DNA of 64,000 nucleotides from Phallus indusiatus. Taxonomy: Eukaryota > Basidiomycota > Agaricomycetes > Phallales > Phallaceae. Below, one piece after another: positions 33,400 to 46,289 of the stretch. Location: the NCBI GenBank assembly GCA_027605045.1, contig JAQFWX010000006.1, positions 1,973,483 to 2,037,482 on the forward strand. Direction: 5' to 3'. Numbering within the stretch: the first letter of the stretch is position 1; each line of letters opens with the position of its first letter. The notes beneath the pieces were generated by a model. It did no database searches, was not told where the DNA came from, and saw only the letters and a list, made by a program, of their open reading frames with translations. Made by a program: the position numbers and the translations under genes.

Positions 33400-36300
33400 A
33401 AAACCGACACGTTGTTATACTATGTACGTCTACTGCTATTGGTACGTATGTACGCTTCCTTAATAAAAGCGCCATTTTGGTTTTTATTATCTCACTCTCG
33501 ACGTCACTTACCAAGCTCTTTGGGTATCTATACGCGCACCCCAGTTCGCGACTAGTATTCATTAATTGGCGAGTGGCTTTGACTACACGCATTCGAACGT
33601 TTTCTTTGTCCAATTAGCCACTGAGCAAAAGGCTTGCCGCGGTGTACATATTATCTCTTAGCATACAGTCTAGTGATAATAAACCCATTGGGAAGCTGAT
33701 TCGGAGCAGGCATCTGTGCACGCTCTTCATTTAATTGCCATGATGGTTGTCCAACATTGCATCTTGTTGGAATTATGTGGGCAATCTCACATGACTCGTT
33801 ATACTCTTCCTTTAGGTCTGATTAAGATCAGTACTGATATTAGATATCCCGCATAGTAGTTTCCTTATGCACGGACCATATCAGATAGTATATAGTATTC
33901 AACCTGTAGTTACACTTTTCCTCATCAGGTTATACTACCGTACGTCTCCTATCTAGAGATCTCTGAGTCGCTACTTGTTGCTCGCGCGAACAGGCTATGC
34001 AGAGATTAGTCAGCACTCGGTATATGCGCCGGTCCGTCAATATTTTGCAAAATTAGTTACCTTGTACCTTTTTCATTCAACTTTTCTGGATTTTTCACAT
34101 TTTCCATTTCTTTTAAATTGCATACTAGCACCATTCCATATTCCCGGAAATCGCACAAATAATGTATATAAAAATTCCTCTTTATGTTACAAATACAATA
34201 ACAATATTTTCCTTCTATTCTTCCCTCTGAGCACACATCCACTGATTCCCTTTCCTTCCCTGTTCGCTCCTGAGGCGCACGTATCATACTACTACTCAGA
34301 CATTAAGTCTTCATAGACTCGCCGAAGTATAAGCTGACTTCCAACACATCTGAGGGCAGAGATGGCTCCTCAGACCGACCTATGATTTGTCCAAACACGG
34401 ATAAAGACGCCTGCAACTGAAAACCAAAGTCTTCCCTGAAATAGTCTGATATGAAATGGAAGGACGGATTCGTCGAGTTGAGTCGTTCTCGATCTTTCAT
34501 GGCAGCAAACAGCCCATCCAACTGTTCTCTGTCAAGTTTCAATTTCACAAGGAGGAAAAATTGTTTTGGATCCTGTCTGAACCTCAAAATCAGTTCCCAT
34601 AGTCGGACGAGCACGGACGGGTTGTAGAAATGAGTGAACAGAGGCATTTTCACAGATTTGAGGAGATCCATTAAGAGTGGGTATATTACGTTGCCCTCTT
34701 TGCTTGGATAGTAACAATTCGCCAAGTTTCCAAGACATGTTAATAAGTTGGACACGGCTTCGGGGTCATTAGAGAGGATTGTGGATAAATGGTGGCGGTT
34801 CCGTGACAAGAGCAAAACTGTGAAAATGCGAGATGTGCATTCTGATAAGTATCGACCGAGATCTCGTGAACACCACTGATATATGAGAGAGAGCTCGCGA
34901 TAATCAGTAAGAGGAAACAAGCTAGCCTCTTTGGCGCTAATCTCGCCCAGGCACCGCGCTGCCTTATATCTGGCGTCATTCGTCATAGACTCGGACCAGA
35001 ATGAGTGCATGCAGAAAATGTCTTTGAAAAAATTGAAGTGGTTGTCGGGTGTCCGAAATACAGTGGTGTGACGAGAGTACGACGAAAAGCTGCTAAATAG
35101 ATGTTCCAATGACCTCTGTCTCTCTTCTTTGTGTGTGATCAACGGATCATGGGAGGTAAGCTGGCGGTAGATGGTGATGAAGAGACGATAGCGTGTTGCA
35201 TAGGATTTGGTTTCTGAGGAAAAGTCAGGTTTTCCAAGTTCGAAGAAATGAAAGAGGTATTCAAATTTCCACCATCCCAACTTGCCACTATTGAAGTATA
35301 CTAACCCCGCGCTATCCACGAGCTCACGAGTGGGATCAACACCCAAATGGAAGATCGACACTTGAGACTTGAGTATATGCACAGCCATTGTATCATCCCA
35401 TGAATTCTGTGTCTGTTTTAGGAGGCAACACCACATGGCTAGTGGGAGCTTGACAGAATCATCACCGGCGATTAAACGATCGAGGGATAGTTCATCGGAT
35501 CTGAGTCTCGAGAGTTTCAACATGATATGGAAACTGAAAATTCTGATCGGAAAGCGAAGATAGGTTTTACGCTCTCCTTCCTCCAGCTCACTTTCGGCCA
35601 CATGATCATCGAGTAGACGCCAGTGATGACTGCCATCACTCAAGAGATCTAGAAAAAGTCCATAACGCAAATCCTGGACATTTGTCTCGTTGACCTCAAG
35701 AGTACGAGAGTGCGCCGCTAGCCTCTTTGAACTGTTCAGCGAGAGTGGGGTGAACAGCTACAGAGCGAGCAATAATTCGATGAATGCTCCTATCAGCCGA
35801 GGCCGTGTAAAGCCATTTGACTGCCTGGAAGTCGAGAGAAGTCGCATTTTTGATAGCTTGCTTGATATTCTCTTCTCTCCACTTGGTGAATTTCGGGAAT
35901 TCCCCAGAGAATATTCTAGGCAGATATCTTCCAAGACCGCGGCGAATTTCACGAGCCAACTTCGAGATGAACATGAAAAGACGTCGGAAGACGCCCAGGA
36001 TGTACTGAATGAGATGCTGAATTGTACGCCAAGCTTGGAAATTCGCTTTTTCCCAAACAGCCCGAGAGCTTTTATCCAAGATCGTGCTAGCCCAACGAAA
36101 AATTCCTCGCAGAACGAAAAAAAGGATTCCGGCGTAAATCGTCAACGAGGTGGTATATGGGCATTCTGGATACCAAATGGGTAACACCACGGAGACGAAG
36201 TATAATGTAAAAGTAATTCCCGTGATTGTGACAATGGTCCAAGCAATATGAGCATCCAGTGGAAACAATAGTATCATAATCCCTGTGAGGAAAAGACCGA

Positions 36301-37564
36301 CAGCGGTGTGAAGAAGGATAGGAAGGAGGTCGACGATTGCTGCGACCTTCCACTGTTCGAAACCGTTGAACCGTAATTGCCTCGCCCTCACTTTTTCATT
36401 TGCCGTTCCAGAAATCGAAGCCATGTAATAATATAACCATTGTTTAGCCAGAACTGCAAACAGCGCTGCAGATAGCGTAATCGCCAGGCTGGTGAACCAT
36501 AGACCGTTCACCAAAGATGCATTTGTTGATGGTGCGAATGGTGAACTAGGGGTTATCGTTGAGGAGGGTACATTGCTTATAGGTAGTCCACTGAACTGTG
36601 CCCTGAGTATTTGAACTGTTTCGAATTGTAACGACGCGGTAACCTGTGTGTTATCTTGCTGAAGGTTTGTGGAAGATTGTGAAATGAATGTCGTTATAAC
36701 GCCGGAAAAGAGACCAGCCTAACATGAGAGATAAGTTTCGAAAAATGTAATAACAAAGAAACTTATACCTACAAAAACTAGGAGAACATCAACCGTCTCT
36801 TTCCACCCTTCTACTCTCTCGCGATCAAATGCCTCAGCTTCGTCAAGGTAAGTCAACCAAATCCGAGCATTAGCCGCTGTCTCTTTCCCGAATTCATCTC
36901 GTGGATATTTTTGCTCGTAGTCGTATCGATTATTTGCTTATGTTGCGAGATGTTAAAAGTGTACAGATGACATCGAGTTACTTAAAGAAACACTCACAAC
37001 CAACGTCTGGCGATAATCCCTTTTTCAACCCGAAGAGCCTCTTGCTTCCTCTCATGTTTTGTTGAGTGTGAGGAGGATTAGGATTATTGGATGTTCCTGG
37101 CCCGAGGTCGGATGCAGTCTCTACCATAAAACGCAGTGTCAGCGCCAGAGATATTTTCATCTGAACCTCAAAACGAGAAACTAACCGAGAAACTCGCGGA
37201 AGAGGCCTACCAATATTTCCATATTCTCATCCATCCGTCCGCCATTCATTGGTACAGCACCGGCAGCCTGACCCTGAGAATGTTCGTTTTTCTCCTCAGT
37301 CGGTTTATCGTTTGTCCGTGATGGCTTGGAACTGTCGATTTGAATGGGCGCATCGGTTCCTTCAACTTGGTCATGGTCATTGTTCGAACAACCATGATTA
37401 TTACCATGTGCATCCGGATCGTCCTGTGGGAGCTTATCCAATTTGACACTCCCAGAGATTTCGCCTTCAGTTCCGGGATCGTTGTTTTGATGCTCGGCCC
37501 ATGGAAGGGTGCCACTGCTAATGGCGTGCATTTCTATCCCATTCAAACTAGCTGTTTCGAACAT
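33400..37564 (-). pseudogene. DUF6535 gene, copy B: 2-bp deletion and LTR insertion
   Basis: Minus-strand exons 37564-37186, 37120-36998, 36936-36773 and 36718 downward keep the family splice sites. The N terminus is MFETASLNGIEM. Compared with copy C, the GAGAGAGTGC block at about 35,700 lacks two bases (GAGAGTGC), shifting the frame after GALSYS; the downstream frame then reads 35,670 to 34,303. A solo LTR (33,765-34,346) splits the last exon: the protein reads into the LTR after SLPSD and stops at 34,303, and the severed 3' tail lies at about 33,500-33,764. Two independent lesions make it a pseudogene, although most of the sequence is well preserved. Confidence 0.85.
33765..34346. mobile_element. 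Solo LTR, 582 bp, in the last exon of DUF6535 copy B
   Basis: Termini TGTTGGAA...TTCCAACA are perfect inverted repeats of LTR type. Exact 5-bp target duplications CATCT flank it (33,760-33,764 and 34,347-34,351). It is absent at the same site in copies C and D. There is no internal region, so it is a recombined solo LTR. Perfect termini and duplication indicate a fairly recent insertion. Confidence 0.9.
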
Positions 37565-38569
37565 ATAGGTGAGACCGTCACTTGCGAGATATGATTTCGT
37601 GTTGAGGCGTTGGGGATGCTTATAACGTTGCCACAGAATATTATCAAACCGACTCGTACTGTCTATTTAATACTACTAGTACGGACCTTGTCAAACGTCA
37701 GTCGCCTCGCATTTCAACCTGTGCGCGGCAGTTCAAAAGTCTCTGTGAACCAATCTGATTGGATAGCAAATGCTCCTACTGCGATAATCAAATCAAAAAC
37801 ACTGCAATTTTAAATTGGCGATAGTTAGCGACAATTCTAGAATAACAAAGAACTGTCAGACGTCTGCTTGGAAAGATAAAGTTAGATGAAACTTCAATTT
37901 GTGAAGGCGATCGTTGGGAGGAGATTGTATTTGCTATGCACGTACAGTTTATTTCACCGTGAATAAAGGACTTTTGGCCTCGGCAAAGGTTGCCGGGAGG
38001 AACAATACGAGCTTCAGGAGACTTGATGCTTGATGGACACCATCCAAATTGCATCGAGATCTATGCAGTCGGCTATGTGTAGGTGTTTTCATTTTTCGGC
38101 GCTATCACTGATTACTGCCATGATAAGATTAAACGTGGATTGCGTTGGGTCAGTACCAATTTGATGTAAGGTTGCCTTGAACATCTACGCGAAAGACCAA
38201 CATGCGTTGGTTTGTCTGACACTTTATAGAGTCTCGCGCATGAATTGCGCGTTCGTGGGTTTCGCTCCTTTCATCCTTACCCCGACGTCTTGAGTTCAAA
38301 CTGAGCTGTTACTCACAACCAACGTAATCCGTTCGTAGCAGAACCCCTATACCGGCTAGCGAAAATTCCCGATGCAATTAGGCATTAATTCAGCAAATAA
38401 TACTGTTATCAGTTTGTCTCAATGGCCGTTTGAACCAGCGATTTTGCTGTCCGTTATTGCCTTGTACGAATCTTCTTACAGATTGCAGTCATCGCATGCT
38501 CATAAAGACCTTTGATTGAAATGGTATTATAAGTAAAAGGCCTTTCCACTACCAACCCTACTGCGCTGA
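37565..38569. repeat. Duplicated spacer, unit B
   Basis: Non-coding. Shares CAACCTGTGCGCGGCAGTTC and CCGTGAATAAAGGACTTT with unit D (58,590 and 59,350), and TCAGTTTGTCTCAATGGC with D at about 59,615. No gene. Confidence 0.55.
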
Positions 38570-39490
38570 CATGCTAATCTCCAAAGCAGCAATCAAAATG
38601 GCTTATACAACCTGAACGACCCTCCACAAGAGCTCATCAGACACGCTGGCAAGGGCAACCATGTCAGCCCACAAGCTATGAACGCGTGCTGCTTGCGCTA
38701 GGAGAGCTTGCGCGATGTAAGTTCGTGCTAGTGCTCCAACGAGCTGTGTGGGTGACTGGAGGAGGGCCGAGGGTTGTGATTCGGAGGCAGTGAGGTGTTG
38801 GGTTTGAGATGGTTAGAAAGGTTGTAGGAGGGGGACTGCGGAGAGATTTTGGGTTTGCATAATGGAGAGGTAGGCGAGAAGAAGTGGGAATGTATTAGTG
38901 ATGAGAGGGGTAGAAAATGTGAGATGGCGGTGTGAATGCAGAGGAATGAATAAAGAGCTTAAGTTCGGGGGGGTAGGCAGTTTGTGGGTGGCTTGATCGC
39001 GGATTGAGGCATTTTACAAACGAGAATTAGGATTGCAGACAGTAGAATACAAAAAGGTCAGACGTACTCTGTACCTGTCGTTCTGAGTTTGTCGACGAGA
39101 TATTCGATAGGAACATTCTGCAACTCCGGGTCAGGTGCCTGTGATGCAGCTACATTGACAGTAACCATAGAAGAAGGCTTTGATTTCATTGAAAGAGTGG
39201 TTAAATAGTGTTTAGATGGAGAGGAAGATTCGGTGATTACAATTGGAGGGGGACGGTCCGTCATGTCCATGTCCAATGTCCCAAAATCGCGTGTCTCTCC
39301 AACTTGGCTCTCTTAGCATGTTTTCGAGCCGGCAATACAAGTGATGATGAAGATATCGGAATAGGAATGTATATTTTAGAACGCAGTTTGCGTCTTACAG
39401 GTGTCGGAGACGTGGGAGCAGGAGATCCTGCCGAACTAAATTTGGAATTTTTCTGAGCCTTGGTTCGCCTGAGCAAGACATTTTTTCCAA
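38570..39490 (-). pseudogene. Gene X, copy B (most complete)
   Basis: Minus strand, reading right to left: basic segment PVRRKLRSKIYIPIPISSSS (39,261-39,476), then in another frame MDMTDRPPPIVITESSSPSK and PDPELQNVPIEYLVDKLRTT (39,058-39,276), a hydrophobic helical stretch near 38,860-38,990, and ARTYIAQALLAQAARVHSLW and DMVALASVSDELLWRVVQVV ending near 38,600. Frames change at least twice and an in-frame stop follows WRVVQVV. It probably encoded a helix-rich protein of unknown function. Confidence 0.5.
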
Positions 39491-39719
39491 GCTAAATAGG
39501 AAGACCTACATCTTAAGAAACAAGCCTGTAACGGAGGTACCATCCTTTGCGCAGTGCTCAAGTTTATCAACACTGAGGATGGACATCGTACAGTGCATCG
39601 AGCGTCAATTACAGAGTCACAGTATGACATGACGCAAGCGTGAGCGTCTATTCGGAAATCAGCGGATGGGACGAGCGCGTCCAAAGGAATCTTGTTTTGC
39701 ACTGTCGATGACGCCTGCT

Positions 39720-41860
39720 AACTCTGCGTCCCCATCATCCAGTCTCTCTACAACAGCAACTTGAATCGCTCAACCATTCATTTACCCTCGTCTTTTTTCT
39801 ACCCAGCTTTTCCCCTGGCGCAGCTAATCCAACTCCAAATGTTGGACCCGTTTAAATAGAGATCCAGCTGCTACTGCCGTTACCGCCAACGGTGATATTC
39901 ACACTCAATCGGATGAAGATCTGGAACCTCCATCAACGCCATCACCTCCTCTACCCGTTTTTCCAGTTCACCAGCCCGCACGCCTACACCCCAAAGTGAA
40001 CGGGTTACACCACGAGGCTTGCGTAGATTGACGAAGAAGAAGGTAGTGTCGTCAGCGAGAAAAGTGCTGATGAGGCAAGAGAGTTCGGCGGGTCGTGATG
40101 CATTGATGATGCTAAACGGGTCTTGCAGACAATCGGACGAATCGCCATACTGTGAGTCATGCAGGTCATGAAACTGATAGTAGGGATGCTACTGACGCTG
40201 AATCGAGTGTTACGACTGCTTATAGTGTATCTCTTTTGCCTTCTGGTCTCGGTCCTGGCCCAGTTACGGTTGCAGCGAATGGTGCTAGTGCTACTGATGG
40301 TCATATAGGCGTGGATAGTACCACTGGAAAAGTGATGATGCTAGACGAGTGTTTCATGATAGTCAGACGAATCGCCATCGGTTACGGCATCCTGTGGCCA
40401 TCGTGCAGGACTGCAGGACATGCGACTGATAGTGGGGATGCTGCTGATGCTGAAGGTCCATACGGTGACAGCGAAAGTATGTCTGCGAGCGTTACGGCTG
40501 CCTGTAGCGTGTAGATCTTTTACTCCTCCTGGTCGTTCCTCCTGGTCGTTCCTCCTGGTCGTTCCTCCTGGTCGTTCCTCCTGGTCGTTCCTCCTGGTCG
40601 TTCCTCCTGGTCGTTCCTCCTGGTCGTTCCTCCTGGTCGTTCCTCCTGGTCGTTCCTCCTGGTCGTTCCTCCTGGTCGTTCCTCCTGGTCGTTCCTCCTG
40701 GTCGTTCCTCCTGGTCGTTCCTCCTGGTCGTTCCTCCTGGTCGTTCCTCCTGGTCGTTCCTCCTGGTCGTTCCTCCTGGTCGTTCCTCCTGGTCGTTCCT
40801 CCTGGTCGTTCCTCCTGGTCGTTCCTCCTGGTCGTTCCTCCTGGTCGTTCCTCCTGGTCGTTCCTCCTGGTCGTTCCTCCTGGTCGTTCCTCCTGGTCGT
40901 TCCTCCTGGTCGTGCCTCAGGCCCAGTTTCGGTTGCAGTCAATTGGCACTAGTGGTGCTGATGGTAATATGGTTGTGGATAGTACAACTGTGTCTTCGAG
41001 TCCTGTACCTCCGTCGCCAGGATTTTTGTCAACAACGACCGGGGCTTCTCCACCCACTATACTACTACCTCCATCACTCGTACTCTTGCGCCATCCCCAT
41101 CGCTGTCGCCGCCCAACAGACTGCGTCCTTCACCCTCGTCTTTTCCTCCATATCCTCGTCCGGATTTAGCGATTAACACGGATCCCATGGTGCTCTTCCC
41201 TTCAAGTTCGAATGGTACAGTTGGTCCAAAATCCACTTCCTTCAAAGAAGCTTTCGTCTAGTCCTAGCCTGCAGCCCACTTCAACTTCCAATTCAAGCTC
41301 AAGCCCACAATAGCAAAAGCCTTCGCCCCAAAAACATCACAATGTCTAACAAACATGCAACCTCAACGTCGATGTCACATCCTGCGCCATCAATTACATC
41401 TCCGTCGTCTCTTATATCCAATTTGACGAACGTTATGTAACGATTAGACCTAGACGAGTAAGTTTGCTTCTGCTAACTCGGGCTTCAATTCGAATGGGAA
41501 GAAAGCTGGTAACAACGCGGAACGTAAAGACGGTGTTGCCATTGATGTTCTCAATAATAGCAAATTGAAAAAGAAGCATGAGGACACGACTTCTACGGAT
41601 GTGAAGAGTAGCAGCGCTCCTAGTACAATCGTCTCTGCAAGTTTTTCAAACGTCCCTGGTGGTAGTCCGCCGCCGCCGCTTTCGTTCTTTCATCCACTAT
41701 TTTGCTTTTCTGCAATTCTAATCTCCCCGGCTGCTTTCTTTGGTTTAACGTTATAGTCCTTCCAACCAACGCTCCTTCATATTCGTTTCTCATCACCACT
41801 TACATTTACGCCGACAATTTACCCAATTTTTTTTTGATTGACTACCTTTAGATTTTTTTT
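39720..41860 (+). pseudogene. Gene Y, copy B: internally duplicated, minisatellite-expanded, 3'-deleted
   Basis: Same unknown gene as 30,850-32,800. A ~180-bp segment (TGGCCCAGTTACGGTTGCAG and its upstream context) is present twice, at about 40,140-40,310 and 40,380-40,990, and the second copy contains the 13-bp minisatellite. Downstream only the STSMSHPAPSITSPSS and KLKKKHEDTTSTDVKSSSAP stretches remain. The WMKRPR and KGILRGRR core found in copies A and D is missing. Non-functional. Confidence 0.5.
40524..40916 (+). repeat. 13-bp minisatellite, about 30 perfect copies
   Basis: Near-perfect tandem repeat of CTCCTGGTCGTTC over about 393 bp, ending with one variant (TCGTGCC). Because 13 is not a multiple of three, three units give a 13-residue cycle (SFLLVVPPGRSSW on plus, GGTTRRNDQEERP on minus), open on both strands. 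It expands a short stretch of gene Y that is single-copy in D (CTCCTGGTCCGGTCC at 61,650). Confidence 0.95.
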
Positions 41861-42357
41861 TTTAGAAAATTTCGTCTGTCCTTGTTCGACCATGCTATCT
41901 CGGACTTATGTATGTTTGTTTGTTTCCATTTGTTGTACATATACGTTTGTTGTCTTTTGATTTCAGTGACAGCCCAGGATTCCTCGTTCTCGATTTAATA
42001 TGAATCTCCGTTTCGAGTTCCCGACTTTCTCAATAGATTTTGGGGGTTTTTATCACTCTTAGTACACGCTGAAACGAGAGGATTAATTCTTAGCGTCAGT
42101 ATTCGAAATCAGTATCTGTTTATAGATACACAGTACAAATAACAAATTCAATCATCCGATATCGCAGTGTTTTTGAACTACATGTATGTTTGACACGACT
42201 CTGAGCTCTCCATACCTCACCGAAGATTTATACCAGCACCCCAATCTACGACAAGAATTTGTTATTTGATGAATGGCTTCGACCACAAGTATCCAAATGC
42301 TTTTTTCGTCCAATTAGTTACGGAGCGAAAGACTTGCCGCTGTGCACATATTATCTC
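41861..42357. other. Boundary between units B and C
   Basis: Non-coding DNA after gene Y, passing into a segment similar to the 3' flank of DUF6535 copies (GGCTTCGACCACAAGTATCC at 42,273). No gene. Confidence 0.45.
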
Positions 42358-45300
42358 TTAGCATACAATCGGATAATGATAAACCTTGGGAAGAAATACC
42401 TCATTCGGTCCGAAAATTTGGGCACGCTCTTCATTGTCATGATCGTTGCCCAACATTGCACCCGAGAGTGTAGATAGTTCCTCAGGCTGGGGCCGACCTA
42501 TCATTTGTCCAAACACGCGTAAAGACGCCTGCAACCGACGATCAAAGTCTGCCCTGTTTATGTTGTCGTAAAATCTGAGATAGAAGGACAGGTCCGTGGA
42601 GTTGAGTGGTTCTCGAGCTTTCATGGTAATAAACAGCTCATCCAACTTTTCTCTGTCAAGTTTCGATTTTACAACGAGGAAAAATTGTTTCGGATCCTGT
42701 TCGAACTTCAAAAATAGTTCCCATAGTCGGACGAGCACGGACAAGTTGTAGAAATGAGTGAACAGAGGCATCTTCACAGACTTGAGGAGGTCCATTAAGA
42801 GTGGGTATATGACTTTGCCCTCTTCGTTCGGATAGTGACAATTCCCCAGGTTTCGAAGACATGTCGATAAGTTGGACACGGCTTTGGGGTCATTCGAGAG
42901 GATTGTGAATAAATGGTGGCGGTTCTGTGACAGGAGCAAGACTGTGAAAATGGGAGATGTGTGAAGTGATAAGCTTCGGTTGAGATTTCGTGAACAACAT
43001 TGATATATGAGAGACAGCTCGTGATAATCCATACAAGGAAATAAGGCAGCCTCTTTGGCCCTAATCTTGCCCAGGCACAGTGCTGCCTCATATCTGGCGT
43101 CATCCGTCATAGACTCGGACCAGAAGGAGTCCACGCAGAGAATCTCTTTGAAGAAAGTGAAGCGGTCGTCGGGTCTCTCAGTAGAGGAACGATAGTACGA
43201 ACAAAAGCTGTCAAATAGATTTTCCAATGACTTCTGTCTCTCTTCTTCGTTGGTAATAAACGGTTGATCGGAAGTAAGCTGGCGGTAGACAGTGATAAGG
43301 AGATGATAGCATGTTGCATAGGATTTGGTTTCTGAGGAAAAGTCAGGTTTTCCAAGTTTGAAGAAATCAAAGAGGTATTCGAATTTCCACCATCCCAACT
43401 CGCCACTATCGAAGGATACTAACCCCGCGTTATTTACAAGTTCACGAGTGGGATCAACACTCAAACAGAAGATATTTAGACTTGGCGCTTGACGCTTGAG
43501 TATATGCGCAGCTATTGTACGACTCCGTGATGTCTCTTTTAGGAGGCAACACCACATGGCTAGCGGGAGCTTGACGGAATCATCGCCGGTGATTAAACTG
43601 TTGAGGGATAGTTGATTGAATTTCAGCGAGAAATCGGGTTGGCATATCAGCTCCGACCAGATGTTGTAACTGAAGTTTATCATTGGAAGGCGAAGATAGG
43701 TTTCACACTCTCCTTCCTCCAGCTCACTCTCGGCCACATGATCGGAGATATAATCGAGTAGATCCCAGTGATGACTGTCACCACTCAAGAAATCCAGACA
43801 AAGTCCATAACGCAAATCCTGGACATTTGTCTCGCTGACCTCAAGAGTATGAGAGAGTGCACCGCTAGCCTCTTCAAACTGTTCAGCGAGAGTGGGGTGA
43901 ACAGCTACAGAGCGAGCAATAATCCGATGAACACTCTTATCAGCCGAGGCCGTGTAAAGCCATTTGACCGCCTGGGAATCAAGAAAAGTTGCGTTTGAGA
44001 CAGCTTGCTTTATATTCTCTTCTCTCCACTTTGTGAATTTCGGGAATTCCCCAGAGAATATTCTAGGCAGATGTCTTCCAAGGCCGCGGCGAATGTCACC
44101 AGCCAACTTCGAGATGAACATGAAAAGACATCGGAAGACGCCCAGGATGTAGTGAATGAGATACTGAATCGTACGCCGAGCTTGGAAATTTGCTTTTTCC
44201 CAAACAGCCCGAGAGGTGTTATCCAAGATCGTTCTAGCCCAACGAAAAATTCCTCGCAGGACGAAAAAAAGGATTCCAGCGTAAATCGTCAACGAGGTGG
44301 TATATGGGCATTCTGGATACCAAATGGGTAACATCACCGAGATAAAATATAGAGTAAAAGTGATTCCCGTAATCGCGACAATCGTCCAGGCGATATGAGT
44401 ATTCAGTGGGAACAGTAGTATCATAATCCCCGTGAGGAACAGACCGACAGAAATGTGAAGAAGGATAGGGAGGAGATCGACGATTGCTGCGACTTTCCAC
44501 TGTTCGAAACCGTTGAACCGCAATTGCCTCGCCCTTACTTTTTCATTTGGTGTTCCGGAAATCGAAGCCATGTAGTAATACAACCATTGCTTAGCGAGAA
44601 CAGCAAACAGTGCTGCAGATAGTGTAATCGCCAGGCTGGTGAACCATAGACCGTTCACCAAAGATGCGTTTGTTGACGGTGCGAATGGTGAACTAGGGGT
44701 TATCGTTGAGGAGGGTACATTGCTTATCGGTAGCCCACTGAACTGTGCCCTGAGTATTTGGACCGTTTCGAATTGTAACGACGCGGTAACTTGTGTATTA
44801 TCTTGCTGAAGGCTTTGAGACGCCTGTGAGATGAACGTCGTTATAACACCGGAAAAGAGACCAGCCTGACGGGAAATAAGTTTTAAATTAAATAAGAAAC
44901 AAAATTCTCATACGAAAACTAGGAGGACATCAACCGTCTCTTTCCATCCTTCTACTCTTTCACGATCAAATGCCTCGGCTTCGTCAAGGTAGGTCAACCA
45001 AATCCGAGCGTTTGGCGCTGTCTCTTCTCCAAATCGATCTCGTGGATATTTCTGCTCGTAGTCATATCGATTGCTCGCTTATGCGGCGAGACGTTAAAAG
45101 TGCGTAAACAAGATCGAATTACTTAAAAAAACACTCACAACCACTCTCTGGCGATAAACCCTTTTTCAATCCGAAAAGTCTCTTGCGTCCTGACGTGTTT
45201 CGTTGAGCGTAAGGAGCATTAGAATCATTATTGGACGTTTCTGGACCTGGATTGGATGCAGCCTCTACAAGTTAAATGCAGTGTCAGCGCCAGAGATATT

Positions 45301-45727
45301 CTCATCTGAACCTCAAAACGAGAAACTGACCCAGAAATTCGCGGAAGAGGCCTACCAATCTTTCCATATTCTCGTCCGTCCGTCCATCATTCATTGGTAC
45401 AGCGTCGGCAGCCTGAGCATGAGAATGTTCGCTTTTCTCCTCGTTCAAGGACGCTGGCTTATGGTTTGTCCGTAGTGACCTAAAACTGTTGGTTTGAATG
45501 GACATATCGGTTCTTTGACGTTCGTCGTGGTCATTGTCCAAACAACCACGATCATCATGAGTATTTGGATCGTCCTGTGAGAGCTTATCCGATTTAACAC
45601 TCCCAGAAATTTCACCACCCTCAGCTTCAGATTCCAAGCCGGTTGGAAAACTGACCTTTGAAACGCCGCCGCCGCCGCTACTAATTGCATGCATTTCTAT
45701 TCTGTTTAAACTAGCTGTTTCCGACAT
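42358..45727 (-). CDS. DUF6535 membrane protein, copy C, intact 1064 aa
   Basis: Exons 45727-45331, 45264-45139, 45077-44914 and 44865-42358 sum to 1065 codons with canonical splice sites. Residues 1-175 are acidic and low-complexity (MSETASLNRIEM...). Exon 3 carries the family signature EQKYPRDRFGEETAPNARIW with YLDEAEAFDRERVEGWKETV. Exon 4 opens with AGLFSGVITTFISQAS, then NGLWFTSLAITLSAALFAVL (about residue 300), VGLFLTGIMILLFPL and ITFTLYFISVMLPIW, giving about four membrane spans. A long soluble, helix-rich C-terminal region of about 650 residues follows. DUF6535 proteins are abundant in Agaricomycetes; function unknown. It is the only copy here without a lesion, so it may be the active member or source of the others. 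Confidence 0.85.
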
Positions 45728-46289
45728 CTATGGGGAGACCGTCACTTGTGATATGATTTTAGGTTGAGGCGTTGGAGATGCTGATAATGTTGGTACGCAA
45801 AATTATCAAACAGATACCAATTATTAAATACTACGCACCCTGTCAAATGTCACGGTCGCCTCGTGTTTTGGCAACATGTGCGTGGCAATTCAAAATCAGA
45901 TGACGGCGCTGTGAATCTTCGAACAAGCAATCCGATTGGATGAAAGGCGTTTCTATTCCGGTAATCAGAAACACTGCGCAATTTGAGGGTGGTGACAATT
46001 CTAGAACTTGACAAGAACGAAGAACCAGCAAAAGTTTGTCTCGTAAGATAGAAGTTACACGAAACTCCAGCTTCTGTGCGGGTTGTTGCCGAAAGGACGA
46101 TCTGTTTGATTAATATTTGCGTTTAACTTTAGGAGACTCAATGGACAGTTGAATCGATCCGACGTCAGCATCCAGAGACGAAATTGCATCGAAATTTTTA
46201 TATATTGGGTTCTACATGAAAATGTGGTTACAGTGATACACTCGAGTTCTACAAGGTTGTATTAAAAATGATTTCTTGTGAGATCTATC
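45728..46289. repeat. Duplicated spacer, unit C
   Basis: Non-coding; shares GTCAAATGTCACGGTCGCCT and TGCGTGGCAATTCAAAA with the spacer of unit A almost base for base (A 26,390 and C 45,842). Contains the promoter of the intact DUF6535 gene immediately right of 45,727. Confidence 0.55.

Noticed and set aside
40524..40916. CRISPR-like array
   Set aside because: Units are contiguous 13-mers without spacers, and the genome is fungal.
40420..41169. 249-aa plus-strand and 140-aa minus-strand open frames over the minisatellite
   Set aside because: They are open only because the 13-bp unit has no stop in any frame; this is repeat-derived, not a gene.
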